Of a stretch of DNA of 64,000 nucleotides, positions 22,598-30,079 are shown piece after piece. This DNA comes from Bacillota bacterium. Lineage in GTDB: Bacteria > Bacillota > Clostridia > Oscillospirales > Ruminococcaceae. The notes beneath the pieces were generated by a model. It did no database searches. It worked only from the letters and a program-made list of their open reading frames with translations, and had not been told where the DNA came from. The DNA lies in contig JAEWWT010000015.1 of the NCBI GenBank assembly GCA_023396225.1, forward strand, positions 62,001 to 126,000, read 5' to 3'. Positions within the stretch are counted from its first letter, which is position 1; each line of letters starts with the position of its first letter. The position numbers and the translations under genes were made by a program.

Positions 22598-23656
22598 TTA
22601 GCCTTCAAGAGCAAGCATAATAAGTTTGTCAAGTAGCTCAGGCTGAGCAATTCCCATGTCTTCCATTAGCTTTGGATACATACTTATTGAAGTAAATCCA
22701 GGCAAGGTGTTAATTTCGTTTAGAATAACTGTGCCATCTTTTTTCAGGAAGAAGTCAATTCGTGATAAACCTGAACAACCGACAGCCTTGAAAGCCTTGA
22801 CAGCAATTTCTCTGATTTCCCTTGAAGTCGCATCTCCAATTTCGGCAGGAATCTGAAGTCCCGAAGCTCCAAGTATGTATTTTGCTTCATAATCATAGAA
22901 TTCGTTGCAGGAAACTATCTCACCAACGTGAGAAGCAAAAGGTGTATCTGTTCCGAAAACAGCACATTCAAGCTCACGTCCTACAATTTCTTCTTCAATT
23001 ATAACCTTTTTATCGTGTGAAAAAGCAATTTTAATTGCATTTTTAAGTTCTTCAAAGTTGCTTGCTTTGTTTACTCCAACAGACGAACCGCTGTTAGCAG
23101 GCTTTATAAACAAAGGATAATCAAGCTCATCTGCAATATCGGTGCATATTTCGTCAAGCTTATTTAGTTCACATTGCTTAATCTGTCTCCACTTAGCCAT
23201 TTTTATACCATTACTTTCAAGAACGGTATGTGCAAAAGCTTTGTCCATGCATACAGCAGAAGCAAGGCATCCACAACCAACATAAGGAATTCCAGCCATT
23301 TCAAGAAGTCCCTGAATTGTACCATCTTCACCGTTTCTTCCATGCAAAACCGGGAAAACAACATCAATTTTTGTTGTTGAATATCCGCCATCTTCCATCT
23401 TGATAATTCCTTTATACATAGGATCAGGAAGAATTACAGCGGGAGCACAGTCAGGATTGGAATCCCATGTACCGAGAGAAATGTTTCTGATATCGCCCGG
23501 ATAGTATAGCCAGCGTCCCTTCTTGGTAATTCCAACAGGAATAATTTCATATTTATCTGCCGGCAGATTGGATATAACATTAGTTGCAGAAATCAGCGAT
23601 ATATCATGTTCGTTAGAAACTCCTCCAAATATAACGGCAACGCGTATTTTAGACAT
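22598..23656 (-). CDS. ddl: D-alanine--D-alanine ligase
   Basis: 352 residues from ATG 23656 (GGAGG 8 bases upstream; the longer frame starts at a TTG before that site). ATP-grasp enzyme that joins two D-Ala for the peptidoglycan stem (EC 6.3.2.4). Signatures are the N-terminal FGGVSNEHDISL, the lid segment KPANSGSSVGV, the omega-loop YDYEAKYI, and the Mg-binding NEINTLPGFT near the C-terminus. The omega-loop has the Tyr-Asp...Lys-Tyr form of ordinary D-Ala-D-Ala ligases rather than the D-lactate (VanA-type) form. It is the first gene of the operon. Confidence 0.95.
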   Translation of the reverse strand: MSKIRVAVIFGGVSNEHDISLISATNVISNLPADKYEIIPVGITKKGRWLYYPGDIRNISLGTWDSNPDCAPAVILPDPMYKGIIKMEDGGYSTTKIDVVFPVLHGRNGEDGTIQGLLEMAGIPYVGCGCLASAVCMDKAFAHTVLESNGIKMAKWRQIKQCELNKLDEICTDIADELDYPLFIKPANSGSSVGVNKASNFEELKNAIKIAFSHDKKVIIEEEIVGRELECAVFGTDTPFASHVGEIVSCNEFYDYEAKYILGASGLQIPAEIGDATSREIREIAVKAFKAVGCSGLSRIDFFLKKDGTVILNEINTLPGFTSISMYPKLMEDMGIAQPELLDKLIMLALEG

Positions 23657-23713
23657 GTAAATTCCTCCAAATGGCAATATTAATGTATCGTCTACAAAAC
23701 AATATTATATATC

Positions 23714-23742
23714 ATTATATCACAAATCAATCTTTACTGCAA
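23714..23742 (-). promoter_or_regulatory. Promoter of the ddl-murI-DUF1934-argS operon
   Basis: On the minus strand, TTGCAG (23742-23737), 17-base spacer ending TGA, TATAAT (23719-23714). Confidence 0.82.
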
Positions 23743-23822
23743 TATTTTAATCAATATAATTACAATAAAAGTATATGAAAACTGTTGGAGTATAATTCTT
23801 GCTTGCAGTAATTTATAACAAA

Positions 23823-23858
23823 ATAAGGGTACCAAACCACATCGGACGGTACCCTTAT
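23823..23858 (-). terminator. Terminator of the amidase gene
   Basis: 11-bp stem ATAAGGGTACC (23823-23833) / GGTACCCTTAT (23848-23858); on the minus strand it is followed by TTTTGTTAT. Confidence 0.85.
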
Positions 23859-23875
23859 TATAATTACAGTATAGA

Positions 23876-24616
23876 TTATTGAATTTCAATAAAGTCCTGA
23901 GCAGAATATCCTACTGTTGACTGGTACTTAACAACATACCAGTTTCCTGTAGACCCATAAACATTAACTGTTGCTCCATTTGGAATAGAACCGATTACAG
24001 CAGACGAAGTGGAAGGAAATTTTCTGATATTAAGATTTGAACCATCTGTAAATACAACACCTCTTCTAACTGGTGTAGCTTCAACAAAAGGAATGCCAAA
24101 GTAATCAGCAAGTGACTGTACAAGATTTCTAGCAATTGGAGAAAGATTGTTCTTTATCCATTTTTCATCTTCTGCATTATCATGGTAACCAAGTTCAGCA
24201 AGAATTGCAACTGCTCTTGTTTTGGTTACTTCTCCAAGAGAAGAAGTTGGAACAGCATTTACTTTTGATGGTAAAGGGTAAACAGATTCAAGATTATTTG
24301 CAATTATGTTAGCTAAGTTTTTGCTCATACTAGAATAAGGAGAGAAATAAATATCTATTCCTCTTAATTTTCCAGCAAAGTCTCCTCCTCCTGCATTTGA
24401 ATGCAAAGCAATATGAGCATCATATTTTCCTGCATTTGATTCCTGTATAGCTCCTGCTACCGTTTTAGCAGGATTATTTCTTACATACTGTATACCTGAC
24501 GAACGAAGATAAGGCTCCATTCTGTCAGCAATCATATTCATATATAACTCTTCATTTCCTTCACTGAAATATGGATTAAATTCTTGAGTTGAAGGACTAA
24601 GATATATTAGCGGCAT
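23876..24616 (-). CDS. Amidase_3-type N-acetylmuramoyl-L-alanine amidase with SH3b domain
   Basis: 246 residues from ATG 24616 (GAGGTGA 6 bases upstream). Residues 1-175 form an Amidase_3 fold: LHSNAGGG holds the second zinc His, ILAELGYHDN the catalytic Glu, and QESNAGKYDAHIA lies between. At the first strand the usual D-P-G-H-G zinc site reads YLSPSTQEF, so the first His is missing. The C-terminal 60 residues are a bacterial SH3 domain (GSNLNIRKFPSTSS...GSTGNWYVVKY) that binds peptidoglycan. No signal peptide is present, so export must use another route or the protein acts at lysis or sporulation. The ribosome site lies inside the upstream terminator. Confidence 0.85.
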   Translation of the reverse strand: MPLIYLSPSTQEFNPYFSEGNEELYMNMIADRMEPYLRSSGIQYVRNNPAKTVAGAIQESNAGKYDAHIALHSNAGGGDFAGKLRGIDIYFSPYSSMSKNLANIIANNLESVYPLPSKVNAVPTSSLGEVTKTRAVAILAELGYHDNAEDEKWIKNNLSPIARNLVQSLADYFGIPFVEATPVRRGVVFTDGSNLNIRKFPSTSSAVIGSIPNGATVNVYGSTGNWYVVKYQSTVGYSAQDFIEIQ

Positions 24617-24653
24617 AAAAATCACCTCTACACATTATATGCAGAGGTGATTT
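24617..24653 (-). terminator. Terminator of the foldase gene overlapping the amidase ribosome site
   Basis: On the minus strand, AAATCACCTCT (24653-24643) pairs with AGAGGTGATTT (24629-24619), followed by TTTATG. The 3' arm is the amidase Shine-Dalgarno sequence and the T-run runs into its start codon. The loop carries TATAAT. Confidence 0.85.
24634..24639 (-). promoter_or_regulatory. -10 element in the terminator loop, likely amidase promoter
   Basis: TATAAT on the minus strand (24639-24634); the -35 region is poor. A transcript starting about 7 bases on would lack the hairpin's 5' arm and so leave the ribosome site free. Confidence 0.5.
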
Positions 24654-24671
24654 AACTGACACAAAGCGTTA

Positions 24672-26036
24672 TTATTCTGCTTCTGTTTCAGCAAACTTCT
24701 TTACATCATATCTGTTGTAAGCCTTGTCGTTAAGAACAACAGTCTGATTTGCAGTCCATGAGGAAACTAAAGTATCAAATTCTTCATCCTTTAGTTCATG
24801 AAGAGCAGATTTCTTAGAAGAATCGTAATATCCTTCTTTTTCAAGAACGTCCATATAAGAAACAACATAATAAACTTCATCTTCCTTAATGAGGACTATG
24901 TCGCCGTACTTCATTGATCCATCAAACAGTTTGTCGCATACAGTTTTTGAAGGAGTATCTGAATCTTTTTTTACAACTGTTGAATAATCTTGAATTTCTT
25001 CTTCAATCTTTTCAACACTAGTTGCTGCGATCTGTGCTGGGTATGATTCCATTATTGCGCCGTTGTAAGTTATCTTTACATTATCACCAACAGCAACATC
25101 AGCATCAAGCCTGTCCAGAGTAATCTTATCAGCTGAATTAAGTTCATTGCTTCCTTCTGCAGGCTCAACGGTTATTGTATTGTCATTAACTTCAAGAACC
25201 TTTGCGGTAAATGTTGTTTCATTTGTATTTTCATCAGCTGAATCAGTTTGCGCATTACTTGGCTGAACTTCAATAGCACCTGCTCCGTCAGTCTGCAAAC
25301 TGCTTTCTGCAGCAGCCTTTTGTTGTGCTTCTGAAACAAGATTCTGATAGTATGCATTATATTCATCGACAAGCTTATTGAAATTTTCACCTGACTTAGC
25401 TCTGTCAATATAGCTTTCAGCCATCTTTTCAATTTTAGCTTTGTCATCAGACTTAAGAAGATTGCCTTCTCCGTCCTTAAGTTCCATCTTGATAGAGTTT
25501 ATATAAGCATAGTTCTTAGAAATGTAATCCTTGATAATATTTTCGTCTACCTTTTCTATTCCCTCGTCGCCGTAATAGTAATCGAAAATAGCATTCTTTT
25601 TTAGCCCGTTTATAGAAATATCAATACTTGACTGCTGGCTGATGCCATATCCTTCATAAATAGAGCCATAATATGGCCACAGCTGTTCAGAAAAACTCTT
25701 AACCTCGTTAACTTCTTCTTCAGATAAAGTAAGACCTAATTCAGTGAATTTTTCTTCAACAGCTACATATTCCTGCATGTCTTTTGTAGCTTCATCTTTG
25801 ATCCACTGTTCACTATTTTTGCCATCAATGGTAATGCTGAAAACATCAGTCTGACCTTCTTCAAGCTTTGATGTTGCATCGTAATATGCTTCGTTAGAGA
25901 AATATAAATATATTCCAGCTCTTAATTCGGTGTTATTGATTTTAGCTGCCCAGGTTGAAGATTCGCCACAGGCTGCAAGGCTAAGCAACATTACTGCAGA
26001 AATTAAAACAGCAGTAACCTTTTTAATAAATGACAT
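24672..26036 (-). CDS. SurA/PrsA-like foldase lipoprotein with inserted beta-rich domain
   Basis: 454 residues from ATG 26036 (GGAGG 10 bases upstream). A lipoprotein signal peptide ends in the lipobox LSLAAC near residue 24, so the mature protein is lipid-anchored outside. Residues about 30-190 resemble the helical chaperone part of SurA/PrsA. A Gln/Ala linker is followed at about 255-330 by a beta-rich segment (FTAKVLEVNDNTITVEP, VAVGDNVKITYNG) like the DUF3221/OB type, then a C-terminal part that includes YYVVSYMDV. A complete parvulin isomerase motif is not obvious, so chaperone activity without isomerase is possible. Neighbours encode an amidase and HtrA, a plausible envelope quality-control group. 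Confidence 0.78.
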   Translation of the reverse strand: MSFIKKVTAVLISAVMLLSLAACGESSTWAAKINNTELRAGIYLYFSNEAYYDATSKLEEGQTDVFSITIDGKNSEQWIKDEATKDMQEYVAVEEKFTELGLTLSEEEVNEVKSFSEQLWPYYGSIYEGYGISQQSSIDISINGLKKNAIFDYYYGDEGIEKVDENIIKDYISKNYAYINSIKMELKDGEGNLLKSDDKAKIEKMAESYIDRAKSGENFNKLVDEYNAYYQNLVSEAQQKAAAESSLQTDGAGAIEVQPSNAQTDSADENTNETTFTAKVLEVNDNTITVEPAEGSNELNSADKITLDRLDADVAVGDNVKITYNGAIMESYPAQIAATSVEKIEEEIQDYSTVVKKDSDTPSKTVCDKLFDGSMKYGDIVLIKEDEVYYVVSYMDVLEKEGYYDSSKKSALHELKDEEFDTLVSSWTANQTVVLNDKAYNRYDVKKFAETEAE

Positions 26037-26073
26037 TGTCAAAAAACCTCCGTAAAAATAAAATATAATATAC

Positions 26074-26102
26074 ATTATACCATGCATTTACTTAATTGTC
26101 TA
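26074..26102 (-). promoter_or_regulatory. Promoter of the foldase gene
   Basis: On the minus strand, TAGACA (26102-26097), 17-base spacer, TATAAT (26079-26074). Confidence 0.8.
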
Positions 26103-26127
26103 GATAAATTACATTTTGAATATAAAA

Positions 26128-26160
26128 ATTAAGCGTATCCGAAAAACAGATACGCTTAAT
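26128..26160 (-). terminator. Terminator of the htrA gene
   Basis: 12-bp perfect stem ATTAAGCGTATC (26128-26139) / GATACGCTTAAT (26149-26160); the minus strand continues TTTTTATATTC. Confidence 0.88.
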
Positions 26161-26166
26161 ATAACA

Positions 26167-27471
26167 TTATTCAGATTTTGTATCAAGAACGATATTTATT
26201 TCAACATCGCCATCTTTTCTAGCAAGTGTAAGTGTCATCGTATCTCCAGCTTTGTGCTTATTCTTTATAGCAATAAGTTCATCCATAGTTTCAACCTTTT
26301 TACCGTCTGCTTTGATAATTATATCTCCCTCCGCAAGTCCTGCATTTGCAGCACCTGAACCTGCATCAACAGATACAACCATTACTCCACTTGATACCGG
26401 GAGGTTATAATATCTCTGTGATGCTGTAGTGACATCCGTACCTGTAATACCAATTGTAGGTGTCTTATCAACTATATATCCATTATCCATTAGTTCATCA
26501 ATAAGCGGAACAGCATCGGAAATAGGAATAGCAAATCCAAGTCCCTCGATTGAACTATCAACAAGCTTTGATGAAGTTATGCCGATAATCTGACCGTTTT
26601 CATTTACGAGAGGGCCGCCTGAGTTACCTGGGTTAATAGCTGCATCAGTCTGAATAAGGGTCATGGTTGTTTTTCCACCTGTTTTTGTTTCAAATGATAT
26701 ATCTCTGTCAAGACCTGATACAATTCCCTCAGATGTTGAAAGTCCAAGCCCAGCAGGGTAACCTATTGCAATTGCTTTATCACCCATTTCAAGTGAAGTG
26801 GATTCTCCAAATTCTGCAGGTGTAAGATTATTTGCTTCAATTTTAAGTACAGCAAGGTCACTGTTTGTGTCACTACCGATAATTTTTGCTTCATATTCTG
26901 ATTCGTCAGATAAAGTTACTGTAATCTTGCTGGATTTCTCCATGGTTGTTGAATATGAACCGCCGCCGAATGACCAGAAACCAAATACATCACCTGATGG
27001 CCCGTCATACTTAGTTACTTCGCTTTCAATAACGTGAGCATTTGTGATGATATATCCATCCTTACTCATAACAATACCTGTTCCTGTACCTGAGCCAGTT
27101 GAAAATTCAGAACTTACCAGAACAACAGACGGGGTCATTTTCTTTACAATTTCTTTAGTTGTCAAAGTTTCTGTTGAAGATGGATTGTTTGTAAGGTGTG
27201 TTACACTATTTTCAGCAGATAAATTCTCTTCATTTGTCTGAACAGTTGCCTGATTAGATGGTTCTGATTGAGAAACAGCGTTGTTTACAATATCTGAATT
27301 ATCAAACACAGTGTTTGATAAATATGCACCGCCAAATCCTGATGCACCTCCGATTATTGCAATTGAAAGAACAAATGCAATAACTTTAGCGGTTTTATTC
27401 TGCTTTTTAGGAGCAGAAGGCTCTAGATCAATAGCATTGTTTTTGTTAAAATCATTAAAGTTTTCATACAT
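26167..27471 (-). CDS. htrA: HtrA/DegP-family membrane-anchored serine protease
   Basis: 434 residues. A short cytoplasmic N-terminus is followed by one membrane helix at about 30-52, then an acidic linker, a trypsin-like domain outside the cell and one C-terminal PDZ domain. The catalytic triad is visible: His in TNAHVI, Asp in DTNSDLAVLKI, Ser in NPGNSGGPL. The PDZ part has the carboxylate loop region near YNLPVSSGVMV and GLAEGDIIIKADG. It degrades or refolds misfolded envelope proteins. Its promoter lies about 130 bases upstream. Which of the htrA, htrB or yyxA paralogues it matches cannot be told. Confidence 0.93.
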   Translation of the reverse strand: MYENFNDFNKNNAIDLEPSAPKKQNKTAKVIAFVLSIAIIGGASGFGGAYLSNTVFDNSDIVNNAVSQSEPSNQATVQTNEENLSAENSVTHLTNNPSSTETLTTKEIVKKMTPSVVLVSSEFSTGSGTGTGIVMSKDGYIITNAHVIESEVTKYDGPSGDVFGFWSFGGGSYSTTMEKSSKITVTLSDESEYEAKIIGSDTNSDLAVLKIEANNLTPAEFGESTSLEMGDKAIAIGYPAGLGLSTSEGIVSGLDRDISFETKTGGKTTMTLIQTDAAINPGNSGGPLVNENGQIIGITSSKLVDSSIEGLGFAIPISDAVPLIDELMDNGYIVDKTPTIGITGTDVTTASQRYYNLPVSSGVMVVSVDAGSGAANAGLAEGDIIIKADGKKVETMDELIAIKNKHKAGDTMTLTLARKDGDVEINIVLDTKSE

Positions 27472-27603
27472 AAATGATCATCCTTTCAAATCTAAATTAG
27501 TTTAAAATATTTTTTTAAAATATGTCCGTGGAAACTATACTTTGATAAAAATTATCTTTTTGAAAATCAACCTGCCTTTTATTAAGTTTATGTCTATATT
27601 GTA

Positions 27604-27633
27604 ATTATACACTGTGATAAACATGTGAATCAA
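27604..27633 (-). promoter_or_regulatory. Probable promoter of htrA
   Basis: On the minus strand, TTGATT (27633-27628), 18-base spacer, TATAAT (27609-27604); leader about 130 bases. Confidence 0.65.
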
Positions 27634-28175
27634 AACTGAAAAGTTTAAGTAGATACAAGGATAATTATATTAAACAACAGTGATAATAAAATGTATTATG
27701 CATAATTATCCACATTTATATACTTAATACAGATAAGTCCGCAAAATATCCTAACATGATTAAGTAAAACCCCCGAAATTTAACAAACTCAGGAGCGCAG
27801 GTTGGATAATTTCATAGTACGGAACTGCGGCTGTATATGCAGCATCTATGGGGAAAGTGATGTTTTCCTTTTCATGAAATTGCTATGTTTTCGTATAATT
27901 TAAAAAAACAATAGACAAATTGCTGAAAATAATGGTAAAATGGGTATAGAAAAACTAATATTACATGAGACTGAAAATTTCTTTAGTTTGCAAATAAATT
28001 TTTGTCGCATTAGCCAGTAAAGTCCTTAATTTGTATAAACCATGATATATAGTAAAATCTCATGGTTAAAGGATTAGGTGATACTGATAAATAAAGCTGG
28101 CTATTGATTATGCCGAAAATGAAGTATATACCTTCTGTAGTAAGTACTGGTAAATCAGTATAAAATATATTTAGA
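27634..28175. other. Long non-coding stretch with folded segments before the ECF sigma gene
   Basis: No credible ORF. Two blocks look folded. 27770-27865: CCCCC/GGGG closing around CGCAG/CTGCG and GCTG/CAGC hairpins, with AATTTCAT able to pair with ATGAAATT just downstream. 28011-28103: nested arms TAGCCAG/CTGGCTA, TCCTT/AAGGA and AACCATGA/TCATGGTT. A TAGACA-N18-TAAAAT pair near 27912-27941 could start a transcript. A single DnaA-box match, TTATCCACA, is at 27706-27714. Confidence 0.45.
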
Positions 28176-28223
28176 TTTATGGTATATTGTAATGTAGTGA
28201 CAATTATTACAGTATACCATAAA
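28176..28223. repeat. 48-bp near-perfect inverted repeat upstream of the ECF sigma gene
   Basis: TTTATGGTATA-T-TGTAAT, a 12-base loop, then ATTACA-G-TATACCATAAA: 17 of 18 arm positions pair. It lies 60 bases before the ATG of the sigma gene, and could be an operator or a transcript hairpin. Confidence 0.7.
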
Positions 28224-28283
28224 TTATATTTTTAAAGTAAAACAATACACGTCTTAATTATAGGTAAAAAGGAGAAAGCAATT

Positions 28284-28829
28284 ATGTTAGTATTTTATTT
28301 ACAAACTTTGGATACTGAAGAAGATAAACATTTATTTGAGCAATTATATAATACTTATAAGCAGGATATGTATGCCGTTGCTTATAGTATTTTACATAAC
28401 AGCCATGATGCTGAAGATGCCGTTCATCAGTCATTTTTACGAATTGCAAATAATCTTTCAAAAATTATTGAAGTTAAGTGTCCCCAAACGAAAGCTTTTA
28501 TAGTTATTATAGTAAAGAATGTTTCTATTGATATATATAATTTGAATAAAGGCAGCTGCATAATAGATGATAATATGCCTGAGCCCAAAGCCGAGTTATT
28601 TGACAGTGAAGTAATGAACAAGCTTGACTTTGAATCTGCATTATATGCTCTTAAAGAAATAAATGAAAGTTACCAGGAAATTATATACCTGCGATATCTT
28701 AAATGTTTAACTGTTAATGAGATATCTGCTTTACTCAATATATCAACTGACAATGTCAAGAAACGTCTTACACGTGCAAAATCAGCATTAATGAGTATTA
28801 TAAGCAAGGAGAAAGTATTTAATGAATAA
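28284..28829 (+). CDS. ECF-type RNA polymerase sigma factor
   Basis: 181 residues with only the two conserved domains. Sigma region 2 (about 18-85) includes FEQLYNTYKQDMYAVAYSIL and the DAEDAVHQSFLRI segment that contacts core polymerase and the -10. Region 4 (about 125-175) includes YLRYLKCLTVNEISALLNIS and VKKRLTRAKSAL, the -35-binding helix-turn-helix. There is no sigma 1.1 or region 3, so it is an alternative (group IV) factor. AAAAAGGAG precedes the ATG. The next gene overlaps by 8 bases and encodes a membrane protein that is probably its anti-sigma factor. Its regulon cannot be read from the window; the upstream palindrome may be part of its control. Confidence 0.88.
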   Translation: MLVFYLQTLDTEEDKHLFEQLYNTYKQDMYAVAYSILHNSHDAEDAVHQSFLRIANNLSKIIEVKCPQTKAFIVIIVKNVSIDIYNLNKGSCIIDDNMPEPKAELFDSEVMNKLDFESALYALKEINESYQEIIYLRYLKCLTVNEISALLNISTDNVKKRLTRAKSALMSIISKEKVFNE

Positions 28830-29487
28830 TGAAATGTTTAAAAAAGCTATTGATGAAGCTCTCACACAGAAGTTAATTGACAGCATACCTTCGGTAAAGG
28901 TGCCTCATGTTTTTTCTCGTGAGTTTGAAAAGAAAATGAGTAAGCTTATAATGTTAAGAAGAAAGCCCTTTTACATGATAATTAATACGGCAGGAAAGCG
29001 TGCAGCATGTCTTATTATCGGCATACTGGTAATTGCTATGACAACAGTTATGAGTGTTGAAGCTTTTAGAACAGCATTCTTTAATTTCTTCATAGAATTT
29101 TTTGATGATTATGTAAATGTACATTCAATTGAGACAGAAACTGCTCCGGAAAATATTGAAGATATATATAATATGACGTATGGTTTAAGTGACTATAAAA
29201 TTGTTATGCAAGAAAGTAATAATATAAGAAGACATATAATTTATAACAATAAAGATTGCAGTATTGATTATGTTCAATCTGTAAAGAAGTTTGGATATTC
29301 AATTAATTCAGAAAAAACATTTATTTCATATGTTGATATTAACGAATGTCAGGCTTTTTATTATACAGATAATCATAACTATAATTATATCATGTGGGAC
29401 AATGGAGATTATTTAATTACTTTAGGAAGTAATATTAGTAAAGATGAATTAATTAAGATAGCAGAATCTGTGCAAAAAGTAGAATAA
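28822..29487 (+). CDS. DUF4367 membrane protein, probable anti-sigma partner
   Basis: 221 residues. A cytosolic N-terminal part of about 55 residues, with charged helices (EFEKKMSKLIMLRRKP), is followed by one membrane helix at about 60-80 (AACLIIGILVIAMTTVM) and an extracellular domain of about 135 residues ending in the DUF4367 pattern (MWDNGDYLITLGSNIS, then DELIKIAESV). Overlap with the sigma gene and this topology are those of ECF/anti-sigma pairs in clostridia. No zinc-binding HxxxCxxC motif is present, so this is not a ZAS-type anti-sigma factor. AAGGAG lies inside the sigma gene 8 bases before the ATG. Confidence 0.82.
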   Translation: MNNEMFKKAIDEALTQKLIDSIPSVKVPHVFSREFEKKMSKLIMLRRKPFYMIINTAGKRAACLIIGILVIAMTTVMSVEAFRTAFFNFFIEFFDDYVNVHSIETETAPENIEDIYNMTYGLSDYKIVMQESNNIRRHIIYNNKDCSIDYVQSVKKFGYSINSEKTFISYVDINECQAFYYTDNHNYNYIMWDNGDYLITLGSNISKDELIKIAESVQKVE

Positions 29488-29709
29488 GAAAAATGGGTTC
29501 TGAAAATTAAACTATGTAAATGCATTTAACGCATAAAATTTAACAATACTAAAGTTGCAACCAAACAGGGCAATGCTGAGGAGCAACTCAACGCAGGCTG
29601 TGAAATTATATAATGAATGACAGCGGTGTAAAAGCCGTTGTTTTTCATTTATTATTTTATTTCTAAGCGGATAAACCTTGGGAGTTTGAGGGCTAGCCCT
29701 CATCAGCCG
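29488..29709. other. Non-coding region downstream of the DUF4367 gene
   Basis: About 130 bases without an ORF precede a terminator at 29620-29645. The part at 29539-29605 (AAATTTAACAA, GAGGAGC, GCAGG) shares only scattered short words with 27780-27830. A perfect palindrome GAGGGCTAGCCCTC lies at about 29688-29701, just outside the IS256 relic and possibly belonging to it. Confidence 0.4.
29620..29645 (+). terminator. Terminator of the ECF sigma operon
   Basis: ACAGCGG (29620-29626) pairs with CCGTTGT (29635-29641) including one G-T pair, with T5 following; outer AATGA/TCATT can extend the stem. Confidence 0.75.
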
Positions 29710-29922
29710 TTAGGCTGCAAATCTATCCTCAAAAAATATCGCAAACTGAGCATATGCAAGTCCCCAGTCACGGACAGGCATTGTCCACTTTTTTGAAACT
29801 TCCATAGCAGACAAATATATCACCTTGCGGATAGAATTATCAGTCGGAAAAATTGCTTTATTTTTTGTGAATTTCCTTACCATACGATGATAACCTTCAA
29901 CTACGTTAGTTTGCTTTGAACG
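29710..29922 (-). pseudogene. IS256-family transposase fragment (C-terminal end)
   Basis: Reading the minus strand gives 70 residues with no start codon and a TGA directly upstream, ending at the TAA at 29712-29710. It begins RSKQTNVVEGYHRMVRKFTK and continues with SKKWTMPVRDWG and FAIFFEDRF. These match the conserved end of IS256/MULE-type transposases (TTNAVE...LR..TK, KKWTMPIRDW). The missing N-terminal 300-plus residues, including the first two catalytic acidic residues, make it an inactive relic. No terminal inverted repeats could be assigned with confidence. Confidence 0.85.
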
Positions 29923-30020
29923 TCAGATATCGTCTCACAATCTGCCCTCATAATTATTTATGGATATTATTGGCGTTTACACGGTTTGTTATTTACCACT
30001 ATTTTTTATATAAAATAAGA

Positions 30021-30053
30021 AAAGCGGCTAGAGAAATTATTCTCAGCCGCTTT
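30021..30053 (-). terminator. Terminator of the rpoBC operon
   Basis: AAAGCGGCTAGAGAA (30021-30035) pairs with TTCTCAGCCGCTTT (30040-30053) with one bulged base; the minus strand continues TCTTATTTTAT. Confidence 0.88.
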
Positions 30054-30079
30054 ATTTTTGTTAATTAATAGATTGCTGA

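Noticed and set aside
22598..23656. Possible D-Ala-D-Lac (vancomycin-resistance) ligase
   Set aside because: The omega-loop is of the ordinary YDYEAKY type, and the gene lies in a housekeeping operon with murI and without vanH or vanX.
27706..27714. Perfect DnaA box TTATCCACA in the htrA-sigma gap
   Set aside because: A single box without a cluster, an AT-rich unwinding region or dnaA/dnaN nearby; expected by chance in AT-rich DNA. Not called an origin.
29539..29605. Duplicate of the 27780-27830 segment
   Set aside because: Only scattered short words are shared (AAATTTAACAA, GAGC, GCAGG); not enough to call a repeat.
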